Shown here one piece after another: positions 1 to 11,089 of a stretch of DNA of 64,000 nt. Within the stretch, counting starts at the first letter, position 1, and the number at the start of each line of letters is the position of its first letter. The notes below the pieces were generated by a model, which had not been told where the DNA came from, ran no database searches, and worked only from the letters and a program-made list of their open reading frames with translations. The position numbers were made by a program, and so were the translations under genes. The DNA is from Lepturacanthus savala (taxonomy: Eukaryota; Chordata; Actinopteri; Scombriformes; Trichiuridae): assembly GCA_030544235.1 (NCBI GenBank), contig CM060466.1, positions 21,812,575 to 21,876,574 of the forward strand, read 5' to 3'.

Positions 1-46
1 GCATAGAATGCACTTCAAACATCCAAATTATGATTCAAATCACTCT

Positions 47-264
47 GATAAATTGTCTCACTAATTGATTGAGTCATGATGAGGACGTTTATATTTTCTC
101 CACAAAGTACATCAAAGGACACACCACACCAATAATGAGTGTTCCATATTACATAGAGCAGAGATCATTTTCCTACTCGACCAACTGATGGATTTACTGA
201 TTAATTGATAAACTGGCTGACTAATTGATTGGTTTTGTGATGAGGGGAAAACACATTTTTCTCC
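47..264. repeat. Degenerate ~57-bp direct repeat, two copies 160 bp apart
   Basis: The stretch at 47-102 recurs at 207-264. Both copies start with GATAAA, continue through CTAATTGATTG, then GATGAGG, and end in a T-rich TTTTCTCCA, with several substitutions and small indels between them. The intervening 100 bases are not clearly repeated, apart from a partial TGATTAATTGAT near 198-209. This could be an old local duplication or two ends of a decayed element; I recognise no family. Confidence 0.6.
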
Positions 265-530
265 ATTAAGGGAAAAGTAGGGGGGATTCCCCTTGCTGGC
301 AGCGATGATGTAATGCGTATAGGTTCTAATCACCACCATTATGAAGCAGGCGCTCGGCTCTCAAAACCACTTCATCATAAGTGGTGCCTGCTCATGCCTA
401 CAGCCATCGCTCATTCACACCCCTCGCCTTTCACAAAGTCAGCCAAACAGATTACCAACGCTGCTGCCAGACCGGCATCACAGCAGACATGTAGCAAGCT
501 GCCAACAAAGCTTTGTTTGTATGAGTTAAG

Positions 531-566
531 TGTGTATGTGTGTGTGTGTGTGTGTATGTGTGTGTT
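531..566. repeat. (TG)n microsatellite, interrupted
   Basis: Alternating TG with two TATG-type interruptions. It generates spurious Cys-Val-rich reading frames on the plus strand and Thr-His frames on the minus strand. Confidence 0.9.
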
Positions 567-865
567 TGTAAGAGTGGACTTTCGGTGTTGCCAAACTGGC
601 AAACCCAGGCTCTACTCACTTTCACCAGGGGGCAGTCAAGCAGGCGGGAGGCCAGTTTGCTATTTTTCCAGGCTAATCATAGGAGCAGGTTGCCAGGTTT
701 TTTCCCTTCTTATCCCCCACTCTCCTGCTGACTCATAACCCTGACCCTTCAGCAGGAGATCCCTACTTTGACGAGAGGGAGGTGGAAAAGCGAGAGGAGG
801 AAAAGAAATGGGGGGAGTCAGTGGTGTGAGCTGAGCAAGAGAAATGGGGGAGTCATGGTCAAGGG

Positions 866-960
866 CTGATTAATGAGCCTTTAATTTAATCAGCAATTCC
901 CATCTCACCAGGGCCTCTCCACGTGGCTCTGTACTGTAGCAGCTTATTATTTGTAACAAG
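866..960. promoter_or_regulatory. TAAT-rich block, candidate cis-regulatory DNA
   Basis: GATTAATGAG, TTTAATTTAATC and CAGCAATT occur within about 30 bases, followed by a CACGTG E-box near 920 and TTATTATTTGTAAC. Clustered homeodomain cores beside an E-box are common in vertebrate enhancers. Nothing here proves function, and base composition alone could give the same motifs. Confidence 0.22.
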
Positions 961-1116
961 TCTTTGATCTCCCTCTTTTCCTTTGCTATTTTTCTCCCTC
1001 TGTCTGTCTTTCCCGGTTCCTCTTTTTCATACAGAGCTCTTATCTGTGTCAGACTCAGGGACGTGAATTGAAGGACAATGATTAATGGAGATTTAAGACC
1101 TACGAAAGATGTCTAA

Positions 1117-1118
1117 TC

Positions 1119-1149
<31 letters not shown>

Positions 1150-1153
1150 CTCA
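1117..1153. repeat. (TC)n microsatellite
   Basis: About a dozen uninterrupted TC units followed by imperfect TCTCTG units. Confidence 0.92.
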
Positions 1154-2349
1154 TTGTCTCCTTAAACAAAACTGACTGCTGTAGCTGGAGTTTCAGACTG
1201 GGCAGCTGCTGTTGTGTAGCCAATTACAGTGATGAATGCTCAAAGATGGCCCATGACGCATGTTTCTTTACACAGACTAAAATTTATCTGTCACTCTTTG
1301 CTTGCAAATTTCCAGGCAAAGACTAACACCATTCTCTTTATTCTCTTGCATAGTCTTTCTTAAGGTCGGTTAACCTGCTGCATCAGAGCCAGTCACTAGT
1401 CTCTTATTTCTGATTGGCGTATATTACTTTTCCGCTCAAAAGCTAAGACTAGAGAAATTTGAAGGCTGGATACTACATTAGTATTATTAAATAAGTCTGG
1501 GTTATTATATCACAGGTTTATTATAATATATACTATTACACTTACCTTAGTTCACAACAATATCCCTAAAAAATAAGTCAGTGTTAGCAAGAAATACTGT
1601 ATGAGTGATCAGATGTCCTGCATGGGTTTGAAAGGAAAAATCAAATGTAGCAATAAACTAGTGATGCAATATGTTATAAACATCATTTACAGTTTAGAGA
1701 TCAACTTGTTAGTTCCATTTGGTCCAGCAACATTTGCTCAGTGTTTCCTCTATGCATTTCACACTTTATTCTGTGGCACAGCATCACAGAATGAAAACCG
1801 AGCACCACAAATTGATTCTGCATCTCTTTTTCTTTCAGCACAGCTGCAGTTGTGAGGAACCTGCCTCATTGCATTGCATTGTGTACCTAGATTTCTGCAA
1901 TTACTTTGGTGGATGCAGTGCTCTCAAACCCTTCTGTGGCTACATCTATAAACAGAAGACCTAAACTGTTATAAACCGTATTTATCCCTCAACAACTGAA
2001 CAGAGAAAGTGATGTGTGCTTGTCAAACCTTGCAGCAAATCAGATTCAGGAAACCTTCTGACAGGGTAAATATTTGTTTGTAGCCTTATACTTGACAAGC
2101 AAATAGTGTCTCATAAAACAAAAAACAACAAAAATAAAAAGACTTGGCCTCTTTTGTACAAATAGTCACCCCCACATATTATAGATGCCCCCACTCTATT
2201 TTGTCTGACAAAAACAGCACATACAGCACCTTTTTTGTCAAATACAGGAGCAATTCATTTATTTCCAGATAATTAGAAATGATGGCAGGTAGAAGGGGCT
2301 AAAATAAGTGATGGAATAAGAAAGGCTTTGCCGTAAGTCAGAATAGAGA

Positions 2350-2415
2350 TGAGGGAGGCTCTTTAATTCTACCGCTGATTACTAAGTGTCTCCGTCCATT
2401 ATCTTTACACAGTGA
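2350..2415. promoter_or_regulatory. AT-rich homeodomain-core patch
   Basis: CTTTAATTCTACC, CTGATTACTAAG and CCATTATC lie within 60 bases of otherwise single-copy sequence. This is a weak candidate for a regulatory element, listed only because several cores cluster. Confidence 0.15.
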
Positions 2416-2569
2416 ATAGCAGAACACCATAAAGGTAAAATGTGACTCATCCATCCCCACCAGTTATCACTCTCACTGGCTTATGCGAGCTGCCCCGCCT
2501 CGCCCTCATCCACCCCCACACAGATTGTCACTGTGCCTACTTAACATAGCCCTTCAGAAAGTGCTTTAA

Positions 2570-2571
<2 letters not shown>

Positions 2572-2652
<81 letters not shown>
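2572..2652. repeat. Long perfect (TG)n microsatellite
   Basis: About 40 uninterrupted TG units, one of the longest dinucleotide arrays in the window. Perfect arrays of this length are usually polymorphic and can form left-handed DNA. Confidence 0.97.
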
Positions 2653-2654
<2 letters not shown>

Positions 2655-3082
2655 GAAGAGCCTTGTACATATGAGCATTATTTTTTACACATAGATGTCA
2701 GTGGATGTTTGCTTTCTGGAGAAACCTTTGCGTATGTATGAGCATTTCCTTATGCATGAAATGTGCATATGTGTCTTCTCGAGAGCGTGTCTCCTGTCTC
2801 AGGTCAATTCTTCTGTGTTTTCCCTCAATCCGAGTCAAGGGGAGGAGTGTGCAGGTCCCCTCTACTATCCTGTGCTGCGGTGCTCTGAGAGGTATTGCCT
2901 CTCTTATTGCTGTTGAAAAGCCCCATCAGTGCCAGGCACCCTGATTTATGTCCCTGATCCCCTCCACCTCCAGCTCCTTTCCATTAGGCTTTACACTATT
3001 CCCCCCATTGTTCAGCTCCCGGCGTTATCGGCCCTGCCCAGGCCTGTCAGCAGGGCCTGCCCCACACACAATCACACCAGGA

Positions 3083-3262
3083 GTGGCAGGTGGAGGGAGG
3101 AGGGGGGGTAGATAGGACGGAGCGAGAGATCGAAGAGGTGGGGTACAACAGATACGAGGAGGAGGAGGAGAGGGATAGAGAACTGGTAGGTACAGATGAG
3201 TTGGTGTGGGAGGAGAAGAAGAGGAAGATGAGGTGGAGGGCAACATGTTGAGGGAAGTATAG
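3083..3262 (+). repeat. Purine-rich (GA/GGA) low-complexity tract
   Basis: G and A dominate the plus strand, with GGA and GAGGAGGAGG runs around 3157-3170 and 3210-3235. This is simple-sequence-like DNA, not coding. Such tracts can adopt triplex structures. Confidence 0.7.
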
Positions 3263-3975
3263 AAATAGGAGATGCAAGCTGCAGTTTTATTGTTTCTGAA
3301 AGAGTAGTGGTGCTTGGTGGAAAGGGAAAGAGAGACATAAGTTACGCAAAATGAGAGAGCTTGACTGTAAAGATGAGGAGATGCCATCCAGGGCCAGGGG
3401 TTCCTTCTTAGCGCGGGTCCATTAAGACGTAGCTTTTATACCTTTAAAATGGGTTGGGGTTGCAATGTTCAGCGCATTGTTGGGGGAGATGGAGATAAGG
3501 TGATGGCGACGCTGATGGTGCGGGCGAGAGATGCTTTAGATACGGACTCCCTCTCTGTCAATTTCGAGTCATCTTTATTACCTTAAAAAAAGCAGGGACA
3601 CGTTGATGCACTTGGTTAAACATAGGTGCCTTTCAGACCGAGGTTTAAAATGTAGCGCAGTCAGGCAGATAAGTGCGGTACAATGAAGGCTTGAAAGGCA
3701 GCATGGAGAAAAGGTCGAGAGGGGCCACATGAGCGGAATGTGAATGAGGGAAGACTATTCAAAGAGATTCAGGATCGATCGCTTGTCTTGACGATGCATG
3801 AGCAAAGACGGAGCACATAAAGGTTATTTGTGATTGTTGGAGGCATTTGAAAGTCTCAGCTGCTTAGCGAGACACGTGCCGGCTATTTGGGTCGCAAATA
3901 ACCTGAGCTATCTTTTCAGTAACATTATCCAAAATCATAACTGTTGCTAACTAAGTACATTTACATATGGAGGGG

Positions 3976-4000
3976 CCTGACCCCTAGGTTGAGAACCGCT
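3976..4000. mobile_element. Possible hAT-type terminal remnant
   Basis: The phrase GGTTGAGAACCGCT next to CCTGACCCC is the reverse complement of the AGCGGTTCTCAACC type of end typical of Charlie-like hAT elements. No partner end or target-site duplication is visible nearby, so this is at most a short relic. A similar end is near 41.3 kb. Confidence 0.35.
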
Positions 4001-4780
4001 AGACTAAACTAGCTAACTGTTTATGAAGTTGTTGAAACCAGCTCTGCCTCCTGCAGCTACAACAGTAACATGCTGCTCTAAGATTATTAATAATTTACTG
4101 ATGGCACATATAATAATATATCAGAGGGATCAAATGAGTACTTTCACTTTAATATTTTATGTACATTTTGCAGCCAATACTACCTTTTTCATGCAAGACT
4201 TTTATTTTCAATGGAGTATTTTTTTCCATAACTGTATTATTGTTTATACTGAAGTAAAGGATCTGCATACTTTTTTCCACAGCTGCTCTTAACAATGCAA
4301 AGAAAATCCAACACTATCATGAATCTTAAAAAAGAAGCTTTCTTTCCTCTGTAATTGGATGCCACCTTGACTTAGCCCCCCCCCACGCCCAATTCTAATT
4401 GTAACAGAAGTCAATTGCCCACAAATTGCGAAATTCTTCCATTTGTTTCAGCGCTTCATATGCCTACCCAGACAATGACATGGTAAATTTGAAATGAATT
4501 GCAAATCGCCCTCATTTGATATGCAGGGGCCTCTTCTCCCTGGAAGAGCTCCTGTAAAAGATCTCTGACATATATACCTTTAACAAGAGGAAGATGAGAA
4601 AATGCCGATGAAAGGAAGGAGAGGAAGGAGAGGCGACGGGGGTGCTTGCGGAGGCTGGCAGATAGGCTTGCTTGCTTTCAACTCTGTGGAGGATAAGGGA
4701 GAAGAAGTTTTAATATCTCTAAATCAGCGGCTCGATATTGAAAGTGTCATCTAATTGAAAATGATTTAGGACACCGGGCC

Positions 4781-4925
4781 CGCCTGGCAATCATATATAA
4801 ATTCACTCCTGACACCAGCTCCAAAGTCTCTCTATTTCTACTTTATGAGTCATTTGCATGGTGGGGGCCTTGGAGAGTATAAACCATGCAAATGATATGG
4901 AGCGCGCACAAGGTGATGTATCCCC
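4781..4925. promoter_or_regulatory. Block with two perfect octamers in inverted orientation
   Basis: CATTTGCATGG at 4851-4861 and CCATGCAAATG at 4884-4894 are an exact 11-bp inverted repeat with a 22-bp spacer. Each arm contains the ATTTGCAT octamer bound by POU-domain (Oct) factors. Flanking sequence is single-copy. A POU-responsive element is plausible but is an inference. Confidence 0.35.
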
Positions 4926-6533
4926 TCCTCTCTCCCTCCTTCTCCTCCTCCATCTCTCCATCTCTCTCGTTCCCCCTCTTAGCCTCAGGAGAAATGCTTT
5001 CTGCTTTGCTGCTGCCTTTGTCCAGAAAGTCATTTATTTCTCTTGTTGTTCGCTTGCTTGCTATTTTACAGCTTGCCGCATAGGTTGGGGTGGAGGGGGG
5101 GATGAGGGGGTTGAGCTGGCTGCCTCCCCCCATTCAGCTGAATAACTGTCATCTCCCATTTTCTAGCTCATGTTGTATGTGGAAAGTCATTTCCCTATTT
5201 TGTGAAAAGAAGGATGGAGATGCCCCACAATAGAAATGGTTGGTGTGCCTCCCTACGCTGTAGTACATAACAGTAAATATACCTGCGCTTTAATGTGACA
5301 CTGATAGCTTTGGAGTACATCTTCGCATTTCAGGCAGTAATATGAAGGAATACTGTCTCTGACTTCAGGCTGAATAAGAGGTTTTGTTTTTATCTTTCGA
5401 TGAGATTTCTTCTCACTAAACACACTTGGCAGGAAGCATCAAACTTGGAGTGCGCCGCGCAATTCAAGAGCCTTGAAATGTTGCTAGATGCGGCTTAAAA
5501 ACTCAAATGAATCCTTAAAAAAGGACAGAAAACGAAATAAAGGAAAGCTGAAAGAAGAAAAGACAAAAGCTATTAGATTATTCCCGGAGAAATTCTTTAC
5601 CCGACTGCCCATCTCTGCTCTGTTATGGATATAAAGAGCAGGGAGTGAGAGTTCAGAAGGGCTGACTGTACACGCTTACCCTTTACGGCTCCTATAAAAC
5701 TTTTATGACTTGAAAATCCTCGATTTCTCTCTCTGGAGAGGAGAAAAAAACATAGATTAAGGGATGAAAGGATGACTGAGAAATGGAGATAGATGGAAAA
5801 GCAACAAAATGACCGGGCCTCTGTCGCTGTCTTATACCTCGGCGACTAGACCCAAATTTGTAGGCACACTCGCTTGATCTTTTTTTTTCTGCTATTGTGT
5901 ACCCCCAAAGCTGCTGTTATTAAGTAAACTTGCATGGGGGAATATCCGTGTGCACATTATCATCTAACACTGTGTGGCCTTTCGTTGTAGAAACGAGGCT
6001 AAGTTATCCCACTGGGTGTAATTTGTGTGTAAACATGTGTGCCCTCGTTTTGTCCCCCTGGATCTGTGGTTTTGGTCCATTTACCAAGAAGTGCAGCGCT
6101 GTGCCATAATCCTCTGTGTATCTTTGTGTGTATCTGTGCATATGGTTTCTGTTTGGTGTGTGTGTAAATGTGCATAAACATAAATGTGCATGTGCATCTT
6201 CCATGCTTTTTTTCCTCCAAACAAACAAGAGCACCAAGGCGTCATAATTTAACATGCATGTATGTGTGTGTGTTTTTTTTTTATTTTATTTTTGCCTATA
6301 TGAATTAGCATGTATATGCAAATTGTAGGGGTGTGTGAGCATGTGTGTGAGAGCTGGTGAGTGAATGACTGCAGCAGTCTCAAGTGTTGCCCAGGGAGAT
6401 CCTGCGTGTGATGGCAGTCTTGTTTGTCTTCCACTGCTGCTCAAACAATGGCTCCCCGTGGACCCACTCTCCATCTAATTGAGAGACTACTAGAGAGAGA
6501 GAAGTGATAGGGCCATGCTTACACCAGCTCAAT
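4926..6533. other. Gene-free single-copy stretch
   Basis: A pyrimidine-rich stretch at 4921-4980 explains the overlapping frames on both strands there. The rest, including 5400-5720 and 5990-6500, is single-copy with no splice-bounded coding segment and no transposon I recognise. TG-rich sequence around 6120-6360 gives further spurious frames. Confidence 0.5.
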
Positions 6534-6592
6534 TACACACACATGCTGTATACCCAGACACACCACGCACACACACATACACACACACAGTT
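6534..6592. repeat. Imperfect (CA)n-rich tract
   Basis: Interrupted ACAC repeats leading toward the (AT)n array about 45 bases downstream. The frame across it is low-complexity Thr/His. Confidence 0.75.
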
Positions 6593-6633
6593 AGCCACAC
6601 AAAGAACTGTAAAATAGATCCACTGTTCGTGTC

Positions 6634-6637
<4 letters not shown>

Positions 6638-6703
<66 letters not shown>
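6638..6703. repeat. (AT)n microsatellite
   Basis: About 33 perfect AT units, able to extrude as a cruciform. The Tyr-Ile repeat frame across it is an artefact. Confidence 0.97.
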
Positions 6704-6704
<1 letters not shown>

Positions 6705-7090
6705 TAAGACACACACACAGAATCACATCTGATGAAGAGACAGCTGCATTTAATCTAGCAGCATAGAGAAGTCTCTCACCGCAGCACAAGGATAAACCAA
6801 ATAATCAATAGTGTTGTTGTCTGCGAGGCCTCCAAGTGTCTCTGTTACTCTCTTTCAGGAAGATCCTTCACATATCATATATAACGCACCACTCACAGTG
6901 GATAACAGGAAGTTAACAGGCACCGCGTCACCAGAAAAATCATTGTTGCATCATGCTTGCATCAGAAAATGTCAAAACAATAAACTAATGAATGATGAAT
7001 CGGTTATGGGCCCGGTTTTAGTATTCCACGTGTCTTCATAAAATAAGTTATATCGGTTGAGATTTATACGATTTTAGTTCTTTTTTTTAT
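6704..7090. other. Gene-free single-copy stretch
   Basis: No coding signal or recognised repeat. A T9 run lies just before the tandem duplication. Confidence 0.5.
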
Positions 7091-7330
7091 TTGTGCACAT
7101 GAATATATGTGCAAAAACCGCCAAGTAGCAGGAATACGCGATTTGAACTTTTCATGGAGGAGCAACAAAAAGATGAAATGTGTGTCCCAATCCCATACTA
7201 CACACTTATCGTGGTTTGTGTTCACAGAAATATATGTGTAAAACCATCAAGTAGCCAGAATATGAGCTTTTCTTGGAGGAGAAACAAAAAGAAGAAACGT
7301 GTGTCCCAATCGCATGTACTTCCTACACAT
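7091..7330. repeat. Tandem duplication, two diverged units of ~126 bp
   Basis: Unit one starts near 7091 and unit two near 7216. Aligned landmarks are ATATATGTG at 7103 and 7230, CAAGTAG at 7122 and 7248, TGGAGGAG about 30 bases further on, an A-rich AACAAAAAG, and TGTGTCCCAATC with a following CATACT or CATGTACT. The conserved TGTCCCAAT phrase resembles ends of some fish DNA transposons, so the pair may be an internal duplication in a decayed element. I cannot name the family. Confidence 0.7.
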
Positions 7331-8725
7331 CCTAGTTCAAATGCCTGATTTCATGGTGTGTTGATACCAAGAATATATAAAATAATTATTGTTCACTAAA
7401 AAAAAAACCTCCTGCACACAATTGTCCTAAAAACATTTATTTATTAAATATTCAGAGAAGTTTTTATGTCTGTCCCAGTTTGATGTGCCTGTGACTCATT
7501 TCCTGTCAGTACAGAAATGGTAAAAGTATATTGTTTTTATGAATACTAATTGTAAAAAAAAAAAAAGTATGAAAGTTCTGTGCACGCTGTATGCAATTAG
7601 TTTGTCATATGAAATTTGGATGTTGTATTATATATTAATAACATAGAGTCAGCGAAACGTAAAATTATTATCTGTCTAATATCTATTATTATCTGTTTTT
7701 GTAGCGGGAGGAAAAAAAGGAAAACATCTTTTTTTTTTTTTTTTTAGAGTTTGTAGGCAATGGTCCAGCATTCCTCCTGCTTCTCTCTCAGCACTTCAAG
7801 ACCATTAGGTGACTACCAGGAGAATAGACTGCAGAAACAAGTGGATTAGGACTTTCTAACGAGGACAGGCAATACCTCTTGATGGATGACAGCCTTCGAG
7901 ACCGCTGTGCTTATAGGATGTGTGCGCTGCAGGGGCATTCGGCGTATGTGCACATGTTAGGTCGTGATTAGGTTTGCGGGTGCATGGCTGCACGTTCTTG
8001 TTTGAATGTGCATGTCTGTGTCAACATTCCTCAGAAGGAAAACTGTGAAAATGATGTCCTTGAGTTTTCTAGTCGCTAAAAGGCTTCTCCGTTTATATTT
8101 TTTTTTGTGTGTTGCACCAAAGCGGCGTGTACCCGCCCACCCCGAGTGGCACAAAAGACCAGCTCACGGATGTCAAAATAAATATTTGCCACACACTAAC
8201 ACTCCAAGCCTTTGCAGAAAAAATAAAAAAACAGGACATTGTTGAACAGCCTGTGTTCGTCCAGTGTCGTTGACACGTTCACTTGCTAGTACAATAGAGC
8301 CCAAAGCGATGAGGCATGGAAGTGTCGGCTGCTTGTGTAGTCAATGGGGCCCTTTTACAAGCTATTTAAGGGGATAAAAAGCGTGTCCTTTTCAGCTCGA
8401 CACCGGTGTCAGTGTGTTTCAAAGGCGCTCCAGGGCCATTTAGGAGCAGTGGCAGCGCTGCCCGCTTTGATTAAAGCGCTACAGTGCAGAAAAAGGAGAG
8501 AGGCAACATTCTGTTAAGTGAATATGGAAATGACCTCCGCCATCCTCTCCTGCTCCCACGCCAACCTCTCCAAATGCACAGGGCCCGAGATGATCACGTC
8601 CCGTTGCTGTTTGTGTGCCTGTGTCAGTGTGTTAAAGGAGCGTGTCTGTGCGTTTCTAGTTAAGATATAGACACACAAGGGAGGGGGGTGTGTGTGTGTG
8701 TTTAAGTTGCAGAGGAAGGGGGATA

Positions 8726-8727
<2 letters not shown>
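7331..8727. other. Gene-free stretch
   Basis: The block includes poly-A near 7555-7566, a T run at 7728-7745, single-copy sequence, and an 8400-8560 segment with GC-richer text. No exon is supported. The open frame at 8006-8245 has no recognisable domain. Confidence 0.5.
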
Positions 8728-8780
<53 letters not shown>

Positions 8781-8788
8781 GAGAGAGT
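8728..8788 (+). repeat. (GA)n microsatellite
   Basis: About 30 GA units, with AAAGAGAG interruptions toward the 3' side. The minus-strand Ser-Leu repeat frame is an artefact. Confidence 0.95.
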
Positions 8789-8879
8789 GATGACATGATG
8801 GGCCCTGCGGAGTGGCTCAAGTCTCCCGGTTTTGATTAATTTATATGGTTCCAATGGCAGCGGCCCCTGACAGACTGGG

Positions 8880-9010
8880 AGCACAGCCGGAACCCTCGGC
8901 TCTCCTCTCCTCCTGGTGGAACTCCCAGCATTAACACACCACAGGATAATATCACCAATGCTGAAAATAAATTATCGGCTCTGCTGTTCTCTCGATAAAT
9001 ATTTAGTTTA
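8880..9010. promoter_or_regulatory. Single-copy block with paired ATCGGCT/CTCGATAAAT motifs
   Basis: Includes AATAAATTATCGG and CTCGATAAATATTTAG around 8965-9006, just upstream of the Tc1-like insertion. It has the AT-rich, non-repetitive texture of candidate enhancer DNA. Weak evidence only. Confidence 0.18.
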
Positions 9011-9046
9011 GAGCAATAGATTCGCACATGGACAGCATGGACAAGA

Positions 9047-9888
9047 TACAGCTCTGGAGAAAAATAAAAATAAGAGACCACTGCAAAATTATCAGTTTTT
9101 CTGATTTTACTACTTATAGGCACGTGTTTGTTTTTTTAGACCAGCAAAGAAACAAGATAAAATTCATTTTAAAACAACTAATGTTTACACTTAAGAAGAG
9201 TTCAGAAATCGGTATTTGGTGCAATCACCCTTATTTTTAATCACAGCTTTCATGTGTCTTGGCATGCTCTCCACAAGTTTATACTATTGTTCTTGGTTCA
9301 GGTTTCACCTAATCAGTGCCACTTTATGCAGAATGAGGTGTGCATGTGTTGGAATTCAACAGACGCTGGAATGGAATGGCTGGAATACAGCACAGGCCAA
9401 AAGTTTGGACATTCAATGTGTTTTCTTTATTTTCATGACTATTTACATTGTAGATTCTCAATGAAGGCATCAAAACTGAATGAACACATGTGGAGTTCTA
9501 GTTTCTTCAAAATAGCCACCCGTTGCTCTGATTGATAAAGCAAGAAATTCCACTAATTAACCCTGATAAGGCACAACTATGAAGTGAAAACCATTTCAGG
9601 TGACTACCTCTTGAGGCTCATCAAGAGAATGCCAAGAGTGTGCACAGCAGTAATCAGAGCAAAGGGTGGATATTTTGAAGAAACTAGAATATAAAACATC
9701 TTTTCAGTTATTTCACCATTCATAGTTGCGATGCCTTCAGTGAGAATCTACAATGTAAATAGTCATGAAAATAAAGAAAACACATTGAATGAGAAGGTGT
9801 GTCCAAATTTTTGCCCTGTACTTTACGTGTAGAGATGCTGATTTCAGTAAAAAATGCAGCGGTCTCTTATTTTTTTCCAGACCTTCTA
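9047..9888. mobile_element. Outer Tc1-like DNA transposon, internally deleted and interrupted
   Basis: The left end begins TACAGCTCTGG at 9047 and runs into AAGAGACCACTGCA. The right end carries TGCAGCGGTCTCTTAT and CCAGACCTTCTA to 9888, the inverted counterpart with decayed last bases. TA dinucleotides bound both ends, as expected for Tc1/mariner insertion. The left arm (9180-9280) keeps family sequence such as GAGTTCAGAAATC and CTTGGCATGCTCTCC; in full-length relatives this region is followed by the transposase gene, which is missing here. A second Tc1-like element occupies 9386-9825. The copy cannot encode a transposase. The family name rests on recognition of the termini. Confidence 0.88.
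9386..9825. mobile_element. Inner nested Tc1-like element, non-autonomous deletion copy
   Basis: The left end is TACAGCACAGGCC then AAAAGTTTGGAC. The right end is the inverted counterpart, GTCCAAATTTTTGCCC then TGTACTTTA. The long terminal arms pair over roughly 90 bases: ATTCAATGTGTTTTC at the left with GAAAACACATTGAAT at the right, and CATTGTAGATTCTCA with TGAGAATCTACAATG. The left arm lacks about 10 bases (ACACCTTCTC) that the right arm retains. The middle (9533-9700) keeps only the promoter-proximal part of the family, with no transposase. It lies wholly inside the outer element and so inserted later. Confidence 0.92.
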
Positions 9889-10119
9889 TGTGTTCAACCT
9901 CAACCCTTACACCTATGAAATAGTACTAAATTACCATGAAAGAAACAGTCCCTTTTATCTATCTCTGCAAAAACTGCAAAAGCGTACCCGCTGAGGCCTA
10001 TCCGTAACACAGATCACATATTCTAACAAGGCTGGGTCCTGTACCGTAGGTGAACTCATTTGCATGTTCGCTCTGTTACATGCCGTTGGCCCTCAAATGG
10101 ATGTGTCCCGCCATAGAAG

Positions 10120-10245
10120 ATTCCAGTAATTAACCCAACACAACATAGTTGTCATGCAGTAATTGACCTAATTGTTTGGCTTGTCAGCTTCCGTTCTACG
10201 TATTAAGCACCAAATATGCTGGGTGTCATTAATCAAGGATTATCA
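10120..10245. promoter_or_regulatory. TAAT-rich block, candidate cis-regulatory DNA
   Basis: CAGTAATTAACCC, GCAGTAATTGACC, CCTAATTG, CGTATTAAGC and CATTAATCAAGG fall within about 120 bases. Repeated TAATT cores spaced about 10-40 bases apart are typical of homeodomain-bound enhancers, but this is motif density only. Confidence 0.25.
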
Positions 10246-11089
10246 TGTATTCAGGGAGGGCAAATGCACTCTCTGGTTTCCCGTTTCGCGGTGTGAGATC
10301 TTATAGAGTGTCCGCAAGGTGTTGTATAACCCCTCTCTCCTTGTATTTTAATCGCCATATCATTTTTTTTACAAGCTTTGAGCCCCTAACAGCTTGTGAA
10401 AGTCCTTATTTTACAGACCGGCAACACTCCATCAAATTATCTGCACGGTTTTACAGTGTGCCTTCTTTTGCCAGGTAAAGTGGACTTCTTTGGAAATTGC
10501 ACGAAATTGAATTTTGTTTAGCCTTGGTACACGCAAAAAAAACAAAAAAAACAATTCTAAACCTGTATTCCCTATGCCATCATCCCATTACTGTAAAGCT
10601 CCTCACTCTGGTCCTAATGTACTACCTGTGAGTGCCGACATCAGCTTACCAGCGCTGATACTTTTCTATAGGCTGTTATAAAGATGTGTAGGTGTTTGTG
10701 TGTGTGTGTTCATGTCTGTGTGTGCGTGTCTGTTTTTACATGTATGTGTGTGTACAGTGTGCGCAAGACGACAGATGGCCCAAGTCCAATTCACAGCTGA
10801 TTCACGGCTGAGGTTTATGTATTTAGAAGCAGACTGCCTCCAGGTTGCTATAAAAGGTGTTGAGCTGCCACTTTTATTGGATTTTTTAAAGTGAGGAGAT
10901 TACATCCTGTATATGTCTAATGGTTCCCCACACACTGCTTATTCAGTTTGGGCTCTCTCCTCTGGTCAGGTTTTTTTTTTTTTTTTGTATTGTCTAGAGC
11001 AAACGAGGGGGGTGTTCTCCCTTATACCCTATGCACACGCTCGGTGCATTAATAACAATAACAATAAAAAAGGTAATCAAATCTGTAAG

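Larger units (their letters stand above)
265..2571. other. Gene-free single-copy stretch
   Basis: No coding exon can be supported. Open frames at 313-738 and 1601-1964 have no recognisable domain, and the first runs through a TG microsatellite. The block holds two microsatellites and two TAAT-rich patches, listed separately. The rest looks like ordinary AT-leaning single-copy fish DNA. Confidence 0.6.
2653..4780. other. Gene-free stretch with a purine-rich segment
   Basis: No exon is supported. Minus-strand frames at 3025-3387 are Ser/Pro/Leu low complexity produced by the purine-rich segment at 3083-3262. A possible hAT-type end lies at 3976-4000. The remainder is single-copy sequence. Confidence 0.55.
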
